Counted from the first letter of the stretch, positions 1-8,305 are shown. The stretch: 11,000 bases of DNA from a bacterium (GCA_027080315.1 JALWSI010000232.1:1-11000); one strand, 5' to 3'. Made by a program: numbers and translations. The notes: generated from the letters alone by a model not told the origin.

Positions 1-2
1 CT

Positions 3-119
3 TTAGAGTACATATTTGAACGCTGTAGGGTGATCTCACCTGAAGAGGCCAGGGCCCTGGCAAGGTTGCAGAGCCAGCGCTTTGGAAGAAGGTTGAGAAG
101 ACGCACCGGCAGGAGGTGA
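3..119 (+). CDS. C-terminal fragment of an upstream gene, possibly trigger factor
   Basis: Frame 3 is open from the left edge to a TGA at 117-119, giving 38 residues. It begins [18 protein letters not shown] and ends in a very basic tail ([10 protein letters not shown]). The stop codon lies inside the ribosome binding site of clpP, so the fragment is probably the end of the preceding gene in the same operon. Trigger factor (tig) commonly precedes clpP, and the start of the fragment loosely resembles the helix near the trigger factor C-terminus (ALDFLLEKAKV-like). The arginine-rich tail is not typical of trigger factor. The reading frame is fairly sure; the identity is only a guess. Confidence 0.4.
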   Translation, partial: LEYIFERCRVISPEEARALARLQSQRFGRRLRRRTGRR

Positions 120-120
120 T
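111..120 (+). promoter_or_regulatory. Ribosome binding site of clpP, overlapping the upstream stop codon
   Basis: AGGAGGTGAT is a ten-base match to the complement of the 16S rRNA 3' end. It sits 9 bases before the clpP ATG (13 bases if measured from the AGGAGG core). It contains the TGA stop of the upstream frame, which suggests that translation of clpP is coupled to that gene. Confidence 0.8.
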
Positions 121-129
121 ATCTCTTTC

Positions 130-735
130 ATGAGCCTGATACCCTATGTGATAGAGCAGACCGATCGCGGCGAGCGGATGTTTGACATCTACTCCCGCCT
201 GCTGAAGGACAGAATCGTCTTTTTGGGAACCGCCATAGACGATCATGTGGCTAACACCGTGGTGGCACAATTGCTCTTTTTGGAGGCAGAGGATCCCTCA
301 AAGGAGATAGCCATGTACATCAACTCCCCCGGGGGTGTGGTTACTGCGGGTTTGGCCATCTACGACACCATGCAGTACATAAAACCCGATGTGACCACCA
401 TCTGCATTGGCCAGGCGGCGAGCATGGCTGCCGTTTTGCTGGCTGCAGGGGCCAAGGGGAAGCGCTATGCATTGCCTCATGCCCGTATCATGCTTCATCA
501 ACCCAGGGGCGGCTTTGAGGGTCAGGCCCACGACATTGAGATACACACCAGAGAGATACTGAGGTTGAAAGGAGCCTTGGAAGACATCCTGGTTAAGCAT
601 ACTGGCCAGACAAAGAGAAAGATAAAGGCCGACACAGACAGGGACTTCTTTATGGGGGCCCAAGAGGCCAAGGAGTATGGAGTGATAGATAGTATCATTG
701 TTCATAGGGGAGAGGGATCGGAGGAGGGGAAGTGA
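130..735 (+). CDS. clpP: ATP-dependent Clp protease, proteolytic subunit ClpP
   Basis: This is the serine peptidase that forms the two-ring, 14-subunit chamber of the cytoplasmic Clp protease; it degrades proteins unfolded and fed in by ClpX or ClpA. At 201 residues it has the usual length. The catalytic triad is visible: Ser98 in GQAASMA, His123 in MLHQP and Asp172 in DTDRDFF, each one position beyond the E. coli numbering (97/122/171). The N-terminus ([16 protein letters not shown]) is the standard one, with the processing or axial-loop segment, so the ATG at 130 is secure; it follows a very strong ribosome binding site. The last residues (GEGSEEGK) form an acidic tail. Its stop is one base before the clpX start, so the two partners are made from one message. 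Nothing is missing or altered. Confidence 0.97.
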   Translation: MSLIPYVIEQTDRGERMFDIYSRLLKDRIVFLGTAIDDHVANTVVAQLLFLEAEDPSKEIAMYINSPGGVVTAGLAIYDTMQYIKPDVTTICIGQAASMAAVLLAAGAKGKRYALPHARIMLHQPRGGFEGQAHDIEIHTREILRLKGALEDILVKHTGQTKRKIKADTDRDFFMGAQEAKEYGVIDSIIVHRGEGSEEGK

Positions 736-736
736 G

Positions 737-1996
737 ATGGAGTCAAGAAGAAGAGAACCGTTAAAGTGCTCCTTTTGCGGCAAGGGCGAGGCTGAGGTTA
801 ATCGCCTCATAACCGGCCCTGGGGTGTATATCTGCGACAGGTGCGTAAAGCTCTGTGTTCAGGTGCTCAGAGAGAAGGGAGACATGCCTGAAGAGCGCTA
901 CCATGGCCGGTTGCCTACCCCCCGTGAGATCAAGAGTTTTTTAGATAGATACGTGGTTGGCCAGGAGCGGGCCAAGAAGGTTGTATCTGTTGCAGTTTAC
1001 AACCACTACAAGAGGTTGCTGGCCTCAGAGAGAAGAGGGGTTGAGATTGGAGATGGTGAGGATGTTGAGATCCAGAAGAGCAACATCCTAATTGTAGGGC
1101 CCACCGGTTCTGGGAAAACCCTTATTGCCCAGACCTTGGCCAGGTTTCTCAATGTGCCCTTTGCCATAGCCGATGCAACCACCCTCACCGAGGCGGGGTA
1201 TGTGGGAGAGGATGTTGAGAACGTACTCGTCAGGCTGCTTCAGGCTGCCGACTACGATATTGAGAAGGCCCAAAAGGGGATCATCTACATAGACGAGATA
1301 GACAAGATCTCTCGGAAGGCCGAGAACCCCTCAATAACCAGAGACGTGTCTGGTGAGGGGGTGCAGCAGGCCTTGCTTAAGATCATTGAGGGCACCATTG
1401 CCAATGTGCCTCCTCAAGGTGGGCGCAAGCATCCACACCAAGAGATGATCTCAATAGACACCTCCAACATCCTCTTTATCTGCGGCGGTGCCTTTATGGG
1501 GCTTGAAAAGATCGTTCAAAGAAGAGTTGGGAGTAAAGTTATCGGTTTTGGTGCCGATATTGGAGATTCGGAAGAGCATACCGACAGGGATGTGCTTGCT
1601 CAGCTGCAGCCTGTTGACCTCATCAAGTACGGGCTCATACCCGAGCTTGTGGGGAGGCTGCCGGTGGTGATCGCATTACATGAGCTCACGGAGGAGGATT
1701 TGCTGAAGGTGCTGGTTGAGCCTGCCAACAGCTTGGTGAAGCAGTACACCAAGCTATTTGAGATGGAGGGGGTTGAGCTTCAGTTCACCAATGAGGCCTT
1801 GAGGGCTATTGCCTCCACAGCCATTGAGAAAGAGCTGGGCGCTCGGGGGCTGCGCTCTGTCATGGAAGATATCATGCTTGATATCATGTACGAGCTTCCT
1901 GTTCTTGCCTCAAAAGGTGTGAAGAGGTGTGTGATCACTGAAGAGGTTGTGCGTCAGGGATCTGAGCCTACATTTCTTTATCAGAAGGCAGGATAA
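737..1996 (+). CDS. clpX: ATP-dependent Clp protease, unfoldase subunit ClpX
   Basis: ClpX is the hexameric AAA+ unfoldase that recognises tagged substrates and threads them into ClpP. The 419-residue product has the full domain order: an N-terminal zinc-binding domain (Cys11, Cys14, Cys33, Cys36), Walker A GPTGSGKT at 121-128, the pore-1 loop GYVG at 154-157, Walker B IIYIDEID at 182-189, the RKH loop at 230-232, the ClpP-docking IGF loop at 269-271 and the sensor-2 GAR at 368-370. The ATG at 737 was chosen over an in-frame ATG at 698 because the latter lies inside clpP and would add 13 residues before the normal N-terminus. The ribosome binding site GGAGGGG at 723-729 lies within the end of clpP. 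The gap to clpP is one base and to lon 11 bases. Confidence 0.97.
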   Translation: MESRRREPLKCSFCGKGEAEVNRLITGPGVYICDRCVKLCVQVLREKGDMPEERYHGRLPTPREIKSFLDRYVVGQERAKKVVSVAVYNHYKRLLASERRGVEIGDGEDVEIQKSNILIVGPTGSGKTLIAQTLARFLNVPFAIADATTLTEAGYVGEDVENVLVRLLQAADYDIEKAQKGIIYIDEIDKISRKAENPSITRDVSGEGVQQALLKIIEGTIANVPPQGGRKHPHQEMISIDTSNILFICGGAFMGLEKIVQRRVGSKVIGFGADIGDSEEHTDRDVLAQLQPVDLIKYGLIPELVGRLPVVIALHELTEEDLLKVLVEPANSLVKQYTKLFEMEGVELQFTNEALRAIASTAIEKELGARGLRSVMEDIMLDIMYELPVLASKGVKRCVITEEVVRQGSEPTFLYQKAG

Positions 1997-2007
1997 CGAG
2001 GAGGGGA

Positions 2008-4419
2008 ATGATAATAGGCAGAGAGATAGAAGAGCTGCCCTTGGTTCCATTGAGGAACTTAGTGGTGTTTCCACACACCATGGTGCCCCTCTTTGTGGGG
2101 AGGGGGAAGAGCATAACCGCGGTTGAGGAGGCTTTACGCAAAGACAAGAAGATATTTCTACTCACCCAGCGGGATGCAAACGTTGATGAGCCCACAGAGG
2201 ACGATCTTTACAGGGTTGGGGTGGTAGCCACCATCGTGCAGAGCGTTCACATGCCCGATGGCACCATGAAGATCTTGGTTGAAGGCAAGCATAGGGCCAA
2301 GGTGCTGCGGGTTATAGAAGGGGCGTTTTACCAAGAGGTTCAGTGTTTGGTGATGGAAGAGAGCCCCATAGTGACACCGGCCATAGAGGCCTTGATGCGC
2401 AACATCAGCAATCTCTTTCAAGAGTACACCAACCTTAACCAGAAGACTCCTGCAGAGATTGCAAATGCAGTTGAGAACATAAGCGATCCAAACCAGTTCT
2501 GCGACGTTGTTGCCACCCATCTCAACCTTAAAAGCAAAGAGAAACAGAGCATTCTGGCCTGCTTTGATGTTCAGGAGCGCCTTGAGAAGGTGATGACCTA
2601 TCTTCACATTGAGATTGAGATTCTGGACGTGGAGAAGAGAATCAAGACCCGCGTAAAGGAGCAGATGGAGCAGAACCAGAAGGAATACTACCTTAACGAG
2701 AAGATCAAGGCCATCCAGAAAGAGCTGGGCAGAGACGGCTATGGAGAGGTGGACAAGTTCAAGGAGAAGATCAAAGCCGCAAAGATGCCCAAAGAGGTTG
2801 AGAAGAAGGCCATGGAGGAGCTCCATAAGCTTGAGCTTATGCCTCCCATGTCTGCCGAGGCCACAGTGGTGCGCAACTACTTGGACTGGCTCACTGAGCT
2901 GCCGTGGAACAAGACCACGAGGGACAGGTTGAGCATAGAGAGGGCCCAGAAGATCTTAGACGAGGATCACTACGGGCTCAAGGATGTGAAAGACCGTATC
3001 TTAGAGTATCTGGCGGTGCGCAAGCTCTCTCGCACAAAGGGTACCAAAGGCCCTATTCTCTGTCTCGTAGGCCCTCCGGGAGTGGGCAAGACCTCTTTGG
3101 GTCGTTCAATAGCCCGGGCCATGGGACGTAAGTTTGTGCGGGTTTCTCTTGGTGGGGTCAGGGACGAGGCCGAGATAAGAGGCCACAGGCGCACCTACGT
3201 GGGGGCCCTTCCCGGTCGTATTATCCAGATGATGCGTAAGGCTGGCACAAAGAACCCGGTTATGCTTCTGGACGAGATAGACAAGCTCAATTCGGACTTT
3301 CGCGGAGATCCATCTTCGGCCCTTCTTGAGGTGCTGGATCCTGAGCAGAATACCTCTTTTAGCGATCACTACTTAGAGGTTGAGTTTGACCTGTCCAAGG
3401 TCTTCTTCCTCACAACCGCGAACCTGTTGCACACCATACCCCGGCCATTGCTGGACAGGATGGAGGTTATCCGTATTCCCGGCTACACCGAGTACGAGAA
3501 GACCATGATTGCCACCCAGTTTCTCTTCCCCAAAAGCCTCAAGGCCAACGGCTTGAAGAAGTCTGACTGTGTTCTTGAGGAGGATGCCCTTCTCACCGTT
3601 ATCAGGGAGTACACCAAGGAAGCGGGGGTGAGAAACCTTGAGCGAGAACTCTCAAAGATTTGCCGCAAGAGCGCCAAGATAATTGTTGAGAAGGGCCGTA
3701 AAAACGCCGTTCCCGTTGTGGTATCAAAGGATAGGCTTGAGGAGTTTCTGGGGGTGCCCAAATACCGCTATGGCAGGGCAGACGAGAAGTCAGAGGTGGG
3801 GGTGGTTAATGGCCTTGCCTGGACAGAGAACGGGGGAGAGCTGCTCATCACTGAGGTGAGCGTGGTGCCGGGTAAGGGCGATTTGACCCTGACCGGTAAG
3901 CTGGGGGAGGTGATGCAGGAGTCCGCCAAGGCGGCTCTCACCTATGTGCGCTCCAGAAGCCAGCAGCTCAACATTGATCCCAAGATATTCAGCGAGGTTG
4001 ACATCCATGTTCACCTGCCAGAAGGAGCTATTCCAAAGGACGGACCCTCGGCGGGAATAACCCTTGCAACTGCCCTGGCCTCTGCCATTACAAACATCCC
4101 TGTGCGATGCGATGTGGCCATGACAGGGGAGATAACCCTTAGGGGCAAGGTGATGCCCATTGGTGGACTGAAAGAGAAGCTACTTGCAGCCAAGCGAGGG
4201 GGAATACACGAGGTTATCATTCCCAAAGAGAACGAGCGGGAGCTTCGTGAGGTTCCAGAGGAGATCACCAAGGGGCTTATCATAAGGTTCGTTGAGAACA
4301 TGGACGAGGTGTTGCATCTCGCCCTTGAGGGAGGCCTCCCGGTTAGAACAGAGGAGGTTCCTAAAAAGGATATTCTCTATCGGCCCGACAGCGTTCCCGA
4401 ACATCCCCTGCCGGCTTAG
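2008..4419 (+). CDS. lon: ATP-dependent protease Lon (bacterial LonA type)
   Basis: Lon is a cytoplasmic hexameric AAA+ serine protease that removes misfolded and short-lived regulatory proteins. The 803 residues are the normal LonA length. An N-terminal substrate-binding domain starts with [19 protein letters not shown] (10-28) and is followed by a coiled segment around 205-280. The ATPase has Walker A GPPGVGKT at 355-362 and Walker B VMLLDEID at 418-425. The protease domain has the Ser-Lys dyad: Ser681 in PKDGPSAG and Lys724 in GGLKEKL, with the same 43-residue spacing as E. coli Ser679/Lys722. The ATG at 2008 follows GAGGAGGGG at 1998-2006. It is the last gene of the clp operon. No heat-shock promoter or repressor site was found in the 11-base gap to clpX, so it is probably co-transcribed. 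The C-terminal tail after about residue 780 is not recognised. Confidence 0.97.
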   Translation: MIIGREIEELPLVPLRNLVVFPHTMVPLFVGRGKSITAVEEALRKDKKIFLLTQRDANVDEPTEDDLYRVGVVATIVQSVHMPDGTMKILVEGKHRAKVLRVIEGAFYQEVQCLVMEESPIVTPAIEALMRNISNLFQEYTNLNQKTPAEIANAVENISDPNQFCDVVATHLNLKSKEKQSILACFDVQERLEKVMTYLHIEIEILDVEKRIKTRVKEQMEQNQKEYYLNEKIKAIQKELGRDGYGEVDKFKEKIKAAKMPKEVEKKAMEELHKLELMPPMSAEATVVRNYLDWLTELPWNKTTRDRLSIERAQKILDEDHYGLKDVKDRILEYLAVRKLSRTKGTKGPILCLVGPPGVGKTSLGRSIARAMGRKFVRVSLGGVRDEAEIRGHRRTYVGALPGRIIQMMRKAGTKNPVMLLDEIDKLNSDFRGDPSSALLEVLDPEQNTSFSDHYLEVEFDLSKVFFLTTANLLHTIPRPLLDRMEVIRIPGYTEYEKTMIATQFLFPKSLKANGLKKSDCVLEEDALLTVIREYTKEAGVRNLERELSKICRKSAKIIVEKGRKNAVPVVVSKDRLEEFLGVPKYRYGRADEKSEVGVVNGLAWTENGGELLITEVSVVPGKGDLTLTGKLGEVMQESAKAALTYVRSRSQQLNIDPKIFSEVDIHVHLPEGAIPKDGPSAGITLATALASAITNIPVRCDVAMTGEITLRGKVMPIGGLKEKLLAAKRGGIHEVIIPKENERELREVPEEITKGLIIRFVENMDEVLHLALEGGLPVRTEEVPKKDILYRPDSVPEHPLPA

Positions 4420-4442
4420 GTAAACCTTTCTCAAAAAATGGC

Positions 4443-6302
4443 TTAGGGGTTCTCCTCCACAACCTCGCCCTTCTTTAAGAAACCGGCCTCTTTTGCGTGA
4501 AGAAGGAGGATCCTCCTAACCTCTTCAATGGTTCTCATCTTGTTCTGAACGCTGTGGCCAGACTTCACAATGAGCTCTGACTGTTCCCCAGGAAAGTGGG
4601 AGCTCCAATAGGGCACTATGCCATCGCTTCCCCCTGGCTCCCCTGCCTTCTCTTTGTTGCCTATGATTGAGTGGAAAGGCACATTGGCCATGCGCAGCTT
4701 GTTGAGGCGCTGCATGAAGGTGCTGTTGGGGGCAAGGTTGTCTATTCCAGAGGGAATAGCGTTGACAGGAAGCCCAAGGCTTTGAAGGGATTGGGCGACC
4801 TTTCTTAAGAAGTACTTAGGAAAGCTTATCAGCCTGTCCCCTAAGCGTCCGGTCCACTGGGATGCCATGTAGGCCCCTTTGTGAGGGGTGGCCATGAAGA
4901 TCACCCGTGACACAAAGGGCACGGGTTTGAACTGCACAAGGGAGTGGAGGTAGGGGCTCTTCTGTTCCATTAACTTGGGCCATAGTGAGCCGTCGCTGTA
5001 AGAGATCATCAACTGGGCCAATAGGCCTCCCATGCTGTGGGATACAAGAACCATGTGGTCAAAGGCCTTGTCTTTGCCCTCTGGGTCAAACCTTCTTCTT
5101 GCGGTGTAAAGGGCCTTTCTCAGCTCTTGGGCTGAGACCAATATGGGATTCCCCGTTGGGTAGGCAAAGAACCAGAACTGGTAGATTCTTGAGAGCACCG
5201 GGTCGGTGATGAGCTCGTTGAACATCTTGAGCCAGGTGAGGGGAGATGACATGAGCCCGTGTATCATCACCACGGGAATTTTCTTGGGATCGTAAGGCTC
5301 AAACAGATAGAGCCCTCTCTTCCCAGCAATGTCGGTGCCTCTTAGTAATCTTAGAACGCCCAATATGCCTGTGAACTCTTCTCCCCTTTCAAGTATGTAG
5401 GCAATAGGAGCCGTTAGGTCGGCCTGCAATGGCACCTTGCGACCCTCAATGTTGAGATTTGTCACCTTCACAGGGTTGTAAACGGCGATCTTGGCCACAG
5501 TGGTTAGATCCCTTGCAGAGCCGGTGAAATATACGAAGAAAGATGCAGCCTTCACGCTCACCTGGTGGATTATCTCGTCTGAGGGGGTTGAGTTTCCTTG
5601 GGGGACGGGGACGATCAAGGGAACCCCCAGACCGAAGCGAACCCTTCTTTGAAAGCCCTTGATCTCGTAGTCAAAGGCCAGTTTACTCTTTCTCAAGATG
5701 GGAGCCTCTTTTATCAGGTCTGGAGGGATGTTTAGTTTGGCCCTTCCAAGAACCAGTCTCACCTCTTTTCTCACCCGATGGCGGGTGTGGGTTCCCCACA
5801 GCCTGGCAACCTGCGCCAATGACTGGTTGTAGAAGTCGGCAGCCAAGCGGTAGCGCGGATCAAAGTCACTCAAGGGAGGGCCCAAGGTTTTGTCAAACAG
5901 GACTGCATAGGCGTATCTGGCGCTGGATGCCAGATAGGTGCGAGCCATGCCTCCTCCCAGCTTGTGCATGCGTACGTGCAGGTAACAGAGCTCGCTGAGG
6001 GCAAATGCGATGTCCCGTGGACGGTCCTGGATCTGGGCGTTATGGAGCCTTTTGGCGAGGATGTAGATGGTCTTTGATGGTCTTTCCCAGTAGGCTTCTT
6101 GAAGCCCGTACTGCCTTAACACCTGTTTGGTGTAGGGACTTAAGGTGTCTGATATTAAAGCGTTTTTGTTTAATCTCTTCAGGTTTGTTGTGGGATCAAC
6201 CCTTTTTAACGGCGAGGTTCCGCAACCGGTGAGGAAGAGCATCCCCAATGAGAGTAGAACAATGAGTCTTTTGCCAGAACCCCAAAGATGTCCTGATCTC
6301 AT
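4443..6302 (-). CDS. Alpha/beta-hydrolase lipoprotein, putative lipase/esterase
   Basis: The 619-residue protein starts with a lipoprotein signal (basic start, hydrophobic stretch, lipobox LTGC with Cys27), so it should be lipid-anchored in the envelope. Residues about 35-330 are a helical and mixed N-terminal region of unknown function. The alpha/beta-hydrolase domain begins near 335: PVVMIHGLMSSPLTW holds the His-Gly oxyanion motif (348-349), SHSMGG holds the probable nucleophile Ser423, and Asp560 (GGSDGIVPYW) and His583 (KSGHSVQ) complete a plausible triad. The first Gly of the usual GxSxG motif is Ser421 here. The substrate is unknown; an acyl ester is likely from the family. Its start is 3 bases after the stop of the gene at 6306-7301. 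The ribosome binding site is poor (GGGG about 11 bases away), so translation is probably coupled. It converges on lon with a 23-base gap. Confidence 0.82.
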   Translation of the reverse strand: MRSGHLWGSGKRLIVLLSLGMLFLTGCGTSPLKRVDPTTNLKRLNKNALISDTLSPYTKQVLRQYGLQEAYWERPSKTIYILAKRLHNAQIQDRPRDIAFALSELCYLHVRMHKLGGGMARTYLASSARYAYAVLFDKTLGPPLSDFDPRYRLAADFYNQSLAQVARLWGTHTRHRVRKEVRLVLGRAKLNIPPDLIKEAPILRKSKLAFDYEIKGFQRRVRFGLGVPLIVPVPQGNSTPSDEIIHQVSVKAASFFVYFTGSARDLTTVAKIAVYNPVKVTNLNIEGRKVPLQADLTAPIAYILERGEEFTGILGVLRLLRGTDIAGKRGLYLFEPYDPKKIPVVMIHGLMSSPLTWLKMFNELITDPVLSRIYQFWFFAYPTGNPILVSAQELRKALYTARRRFDPEGKDKAFDHMVLVSHSMGGLLAQLMISYSDGSLWPKLMEQKSPYLHSLVQFKPVPFVSRVIFMATPHKGAYMASQWTGRLGDRLISFPKYFLRKVAQSLQSLGLPVNAIPSGIDNLAPNSTFMQRLNKLRMANVPFHSIIGNKEKAGEPGGSDGIVPYWSSHFPGEQSELIVKSGHSVQNKMRTIEEVRRILLLHAKEAGFLKKGEVVEENP

Positions 6303-6305
6303 CCT

Positions 6306-7301
6306 CTACTCTATTCCCCGGCGGATCAGTCTTGAAAAGTCGCTGCTGTTTCCTGCAGCCTGGGCTCTTTTGTTTATTATGGCTCTCCTCCTCACCTCTT
6401 CAAAGGGAAGTCTGTTGTCTATAACCCCTTTTTCGTAAAGTAGTCTATCGGCGTAGCCGTTGAGGATCAATCTCCAATCAAGGTTTTTTATTCGGGATGC
6501 GTCTGGTCTTATAAGAAAGAAAGCACTGGTCATACAATTGCCTGTCAAAGCGTTGTACCACTCTGGCTGCTCTTTCAACTTGTTGATTTTTCTAATGAAG
6601 TCCATGAACACGATTCTTAGCGCCTCTTGAGACTTGGTCCTTACCCTGTACATTCTAACCACCTCTGGAGGAGATTTGCGGTAGTTTGTGCGCAGCTTGA
6701 TGAGGTCTCTTTCGTCGCCAACCACATAGATTATCTCATAGTTTCTGAAGAACCCTCTCACAGCAGAGTAGCCTTCACCCTTCTCTTTGCGCACCTCTAT
6801 TGAGAAGCAGACGTAGTCAACCTTTTTCCCGTTCTTGAACCCAAAGCTGAACATGGTATGTACCACTTTCTTCAGTCCCCAGTCGGAGAATATCACATAG
6901 GCGCAGCATATCTTAGAGAGGTCAAAGGTTTTGGTGTAGTAATGCACGTCGTAGTCTTTATCGGTGCGGTAAAGGCAGTTGCGTATGTTGTGTATGGTCA
7001 CCTTGGTGCCGTTCACTGTTGCGTAGGGTAACACGGCCAGGTCTTTTCGCCACTGCCGGTTGTTTGAGGGTTTAAGACTTACCCAGTAGAGCAGGGGAAG
7101 GATTAGCAGAAAAACGCCTATGTAGTTCATCCAAGGCAAGTGTCTTCTGAAAGATATGACCACTGTCAGCATTAACACAAAGCATACGGCCATGACCTTT
7201 CCCAGCAGGGATGAATGGGGTCCAAACAGAAGAAACAAGGTTTCCCAAATGGTAAGCAGGAGCAGGAGAAGCCACACCACCACCTTGATAATGGTCTTCA
7301 A
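6306..7301 (-). CDS. Membrane-anchored DUF4105 (Lnb N-terminal-type) protein, putative thiol acyltransferase/hydrolase
   Basis: The 331-residue protein has three predicted membrane helices at about 4-26, 33-50 and 59-75, then a soluble, probably periplasmic domain. That domain carries DUF4105 signatures in order: NIRNCLYRTDKDYD (105-118), HTMFSFGF with His148, FSIEVRKE (166-173), FFRNYEIIYVVGDERD (184-199) and the motif YNALTGNCMTS with Cys256. His148 and Cys256 are the likely catalytic pair (inference). To my knowledge this Pfam family is now named for the Bacteroides lipoprotein N-acyltransferase Lnb, but most members are uncharacterised, so the activity is not established here. The start is TTG at 7301 with AGGGAG nine bases upstream; no in-frame ATG lies between it and the upstream gene, and starting later would cut into the first membrane helix. 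It is the middle gene of a three-gene operon. Confidence 0.78.
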   Translation of the reverse strand: MKTIIKVVVWLLLLLLTIWETLFLLFGPHSSLLGKVMAVCFVLMLTVVISFRRHLPWMNYIGVFLLILPLLYWVSLKPSNNRQWRKDLAVLPYATVNGTKVTIHNIRNCLYRTDKDYDVHYYTKTFDLSKICCAYVIFSDWGLKKVVHTMFSFGFKNGKKVDYVCFSIEVRKEKGEGYSAVRGFFRNYEIIYVVGDERDLIKLRTNYRKSPPEVVRMYRVRTKSQEALRIVFMDFIRKINKLKEQPEWYNALTGNCMTSAFFLIRPDASRIKNLDWRLILNGYADRLLYEKGVIDNRLPFEEVRRRAIINKRAQAAGNSSDFSRLIRRGIE

Positions 7302-7311
7302 CAGGTGAATC

Positions 7312-7325
7312 TCCCTACTTAGGGA
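7312..7325 (-). promoter_or_regulatory. Small hairpin that covers the ribosome binding site of the DUF4105 gene
   Basis: The minus-strand sequence TCCCTAAGTAGGGA is self-complementary. In RNA it could fold as a five-pair stem with an AAGU loop, and the 3' arm is the AGGGA of the ribosome binding site for the TTG start at 7301. The upstream stop codon is only 2 bases before it, so a terminating ribosome would open the stem. This suggests translational coupling; it is inference from sequence only. Confidence 0.4.
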
Positions 7326-7327
7326 AC

Positions 7328-8182
7328 TTATTTGTTAGAGGAAACACTTGAATCCTTTTGAGTTACGGAGTTGTCTGTGCTGAGGAACCTTTTGTTGAAC
7401 ATGTCCTCTTTCTCCATGCTCTTTTTAAGATCCACCATCTCCTGCTGGCTCACCTTGATGAGTCCTCTTTGGGGACGGTCCAAATCAACCACCAGGGCGG
7501 TGAGTACTGCAAAGGCGAGGATTAGAGGGATAACGGCGATGAGTTTGCGAGACTCAGCTATTCCCGCTTGTACCCCCATGGTGATCATGGTTAGGGCTGA
7601 TATGGCCAGCAGGGCAATCCAGATACTGGTGGGTATGCGGGCTCTCAGTGCGGCTGCAATACGCTTTGAGTGCATGTCTATTACGTCGTTGATGGATTTA
7701 ACCACTAGCATGGCGCATTTTGATGGGTCCTTTTTGGCTGCTTCTGCAACTTGATGCCATAGCATTTCGTGTATCTCTACAGACCTTTGAACGGCTTTAG
7801 TAAACATTTCTCGGTTGGCCCCTTTTATCCTAACATCAACATACTCTTTGAGCAGGTCCTTTATTCTGCTTCTGTAGGGCTCTTTAAGAAGATCCGCCCT
7901 TAAGTACGCGGTTCCAACGGTGTTGGCCTCTTCCAACACCAGATGCCTTCTCGCCCTATGCTGTGAGGATGCCATTGCAAACGAGAAGGCAAGCACAAAA
8001 GCTAACATCCCCAAAATGCCGCTCACTATGTGGTTCAAGGAAGATGGATCTATTGCCTTTTTGCGGCTGTGGAAGAGCCTTCCTACCTGGTATCCAATCT
8101 CGTAAGAGAGTAGAATAAAAAGAACCAATCCCAGATAGATCACCCCTATGGGAAGGTGGTCAAATAGCCTCATCTCAAGCAT
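7328..8182 (-). CDS. DUF4239 (bestrophin-like domain) integral membrane protein
   Basis: The 284-residue protein has four predicted membrane helices (about 11-34, 51-72, 185-206 and 212-232) and a cytosolic or periplasmic loop of about 110 residues between helices 2 and 3. DUF4239 signatures are clear: AFVLAFSFAMASSQHRARR (61-79), LVLEEANTVGTAYLRADLL (81-99) and DLDRPQRGLIKVSQQEM (233-249). The family is described as bestrophin-like from distant similarity to bestrophin anion channels, but its role is not known. The tail after residue 260 is polar and serine-rich. The ATG at 8182 was chosen because GAAGGA lies 8 bases upstream; the in-frame ATG three codons later would be too far from it. It is the first gene of the minus-strand operon and is divergent from the MipA/OmpV gene. 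Confidence 0.8.
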   Translation of the reverse strand: MLEMRLFDHLPIGVIYLGLVLFILLSYEIGYQVGRLFHSRKKAIDPSSLNHIVSGILGMLAFVLAFSFAMASSQHRARRHLVLEEANTVGTAYLRADLLKEPYRSRIKDLLKEYVDVRIKGANREMFTKAVQRSVEIHEMLWHQVAEAAKKDPSKCAMLVVKSINDVIDMHSKRIAAALRARIPTSIWIALLAISALTMITMGVQAGIAESRKLIAVIPLILAFAVLTALVVDLDRPQRGLIKVSQQEMVDLKKSMEKEDMFNKRFLSTDNSVTQKDSSVSSNK

Positions 8183-8230
8183 ATAATGTATCCTTCTTTG
8201 TTTAGTTAATCCTCTATAACTGACATTGGG

Positions 8231-8259
8231 CCTCTATCGGTCTAAAGCTATTATGTCAA
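8231..8259 (-). promoter_or_regulatory. Candidate leftward promoter of the DUF4239 operon
   Basis: On the minus strand a perfect -35 box TTGACA (8259-8254) is followed after 17 bases by TAGAGG (8236-8231), which matches the -10 consensus in only three positions. The predicted transcript would start about 40 bases before the gene's start codon. The -35 box overlaps the first of three direct repeats. It is tentative because of the weak -10. Confidence 0.35.
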
Positions 8260-8290
8260 GGATTGGGTCAAGGTGGTTGTCAGGGCTTGA
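8255..8290 (+). repeat. Three tandem 12-bp direct repeats between divergent promoters
   Basis: GTCAAGGATTGG, GTCAAGGTGGTT and GTCAGGGCTTGA begin at 8255, 8267 and 8279, an exact 12-base period with a conserved GTCA(A/G)GG core. An inverted copy of the core (ACCTGACC, 8291-8298) follows. The set lies between the leftward -35 box (8254-8259) and the rightward -35 box (8277-8282) and overlaps both. It may bind a regulator that controls both operons; the period does not match a family I can name. Confidence 0.5.
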
Positions 8291-8305
8291 ACCTGACCTT
8301 AGAAT
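8277..8305 (+). promoter_or_regulatory. Rightward sigma70-type promoter of the MipA/OmpV gene
   Basis: TTGTCA (8277-8282, five of six matches to the -35 consensus) is followed after 17 bases by TAGAAT (8300-8305, five of six matches to the -10 consensus). Transcription would start near 8312, leaving a leader of about 100 bases before the start codon at 8416. The spacer holds the inverted repeat GTCAGG/CCTGAC, so a bound regulator could block this promoter. Confidence 0.55.
8279..8297. promoter_or_regulatory. Inverted repeat inside the rightward promoter, candidate operator
   Basis: GTCAGG (8279-8284) and CCTGAC (8292-8297) form a perfect six-base inverted repeat around a seven-base centre. 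It covers most of the -35 box and runs into the spacer of the promoter at 8277-8305. Its left arm is the third unit of the 12-bp direct repeats. Confidence 0.4.

Noticed and set aside
698-736. Earlier ATG start for clpX
   Set aside because: It lies inside clpP and adds 13 residues before the standard ClpX N-terminus; the ATG at 737 has a good ribosome binding site.
2158-2826. 222-codon minus-strand open frame inside lon
   Set aside because: It is a leucine-rich shadow of the lon coding sequence with no recognisable domain.
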